Numbering within the stretch: the stretch's first letter is position 1
Below: more notes on this DNA, generated by a model
The model's database searches: none
Told to the model about the DNA's origin: nothing
What the model saw: only the letters and a program-made list of their open reading frames with translations
NCBI RefSeq assembly: GCF_029633865.1
Contig: NC_079213.1
Location: 103,137,936-103,201,935, forward strand
Direction of reading: 5' to 3'
Source of the DNA: Lampris incognitus
Taxonomy: Eukaryota > Chordata > Actinopteri > Lampriformes > Lampridae
Length of the DNA stretch: 64,000 bases
The DNA itself: not shown here

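Noticed and set aside
3038..64000. Assignment of the - strand gene to SPEG (striated preferentially expressed kinase)
   Set aside because: SPEG shares the double-kinase and FN3 layout but has no SH3-DH-PH block; exons 1-8 here encode exactly that block.
1..64000. CRISPR arrays, operons, phage or plasmid features
   Set aside because: The sequence is a vertebrate nuclear locus with spliced genes; the direct repeats present are microsatellites or transposon-derived.

Overview
The window is nuclear DNA from a teleost fish. It has spliced vertebrate genes with GT-AG introns, and the introns are packed with fish-type repeats: tRNA- and 5S-derived SINEs, RTE, L2, L1-like and Rex/Jockey-like LINEs, Penelope-like fragments, and hAT, Tc1 and piggyBac-like DNA transposons. 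The species cannot be named from this sequence.

Two host genes are present, tail to tail. At the left edge, on the + strand, are the last three coding exons of guanylate kinase 1 (guk1), with its 3'UTR and poly(A) signal (368-2239). From 3038 to the right edge, on the - strand, lies the 3' part of the giant muscle gene obscurin (obscn). I could join 36 coding exons (6,290 nt, 2,095 residues plus stop) with every exon-exon phase consistent. In protein order they encode: the end of the SH3 domain (right edge), a DH/RhoGEF domain (62.1-56.6 kb), a PH domain (55.5-54.9 kb), two Ig domains (52.3-49.4 kb), a non-modular linker (49.3-47.2 kb), a third Ig (46.9-45.2 kb), the first kinase domain (42.0-28.7 kb), a 1,765-nt exon for a long acidic, Ser/Arg-rich disordered linker (22.0-20.2 kb), a fibronectin-III domain (19.7-18.3 kb), the second kinase domain (17.6-5.3 kb) and a short tail with the stop (3.2-3.0 kb). 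The protein scaffolds the sarcomere and sarcoplasmic reticulum in striated muscle; its upstream tandem-Ig part lies beyond the right edge. guk1 makes GDP/dGDP. The two genes share no pathway, but their proximity matches the vertebrate GUK1-OBSCN neighbourhood.

The long introns are repeat nests. Intron 35,083-41,598 holds an L2 LINE, broken by a hAT MITE, which is broken by a hAT transposon with one frameshift and perfect 8-bp target duplications. Intron 29,396-34,552 holds a SINE split by an RTE LINE. Intron 21,963-28,454 holds a LINE with three insertions. Intron 6,127-13,423 holds an L1-like LINE with three insertions.

I found no undescribed gene system. The most notable points are a 27-nt microexon inside the kinase-1 fold, a GC-AG intron, the absence of the Ig domain that normally precedes the FN3 domain between the kinases, short conserved motifs inside the disordered linker, and several dated nested insertions. 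Comparisons with human obscurin are from memory, not from an alignment that was run.
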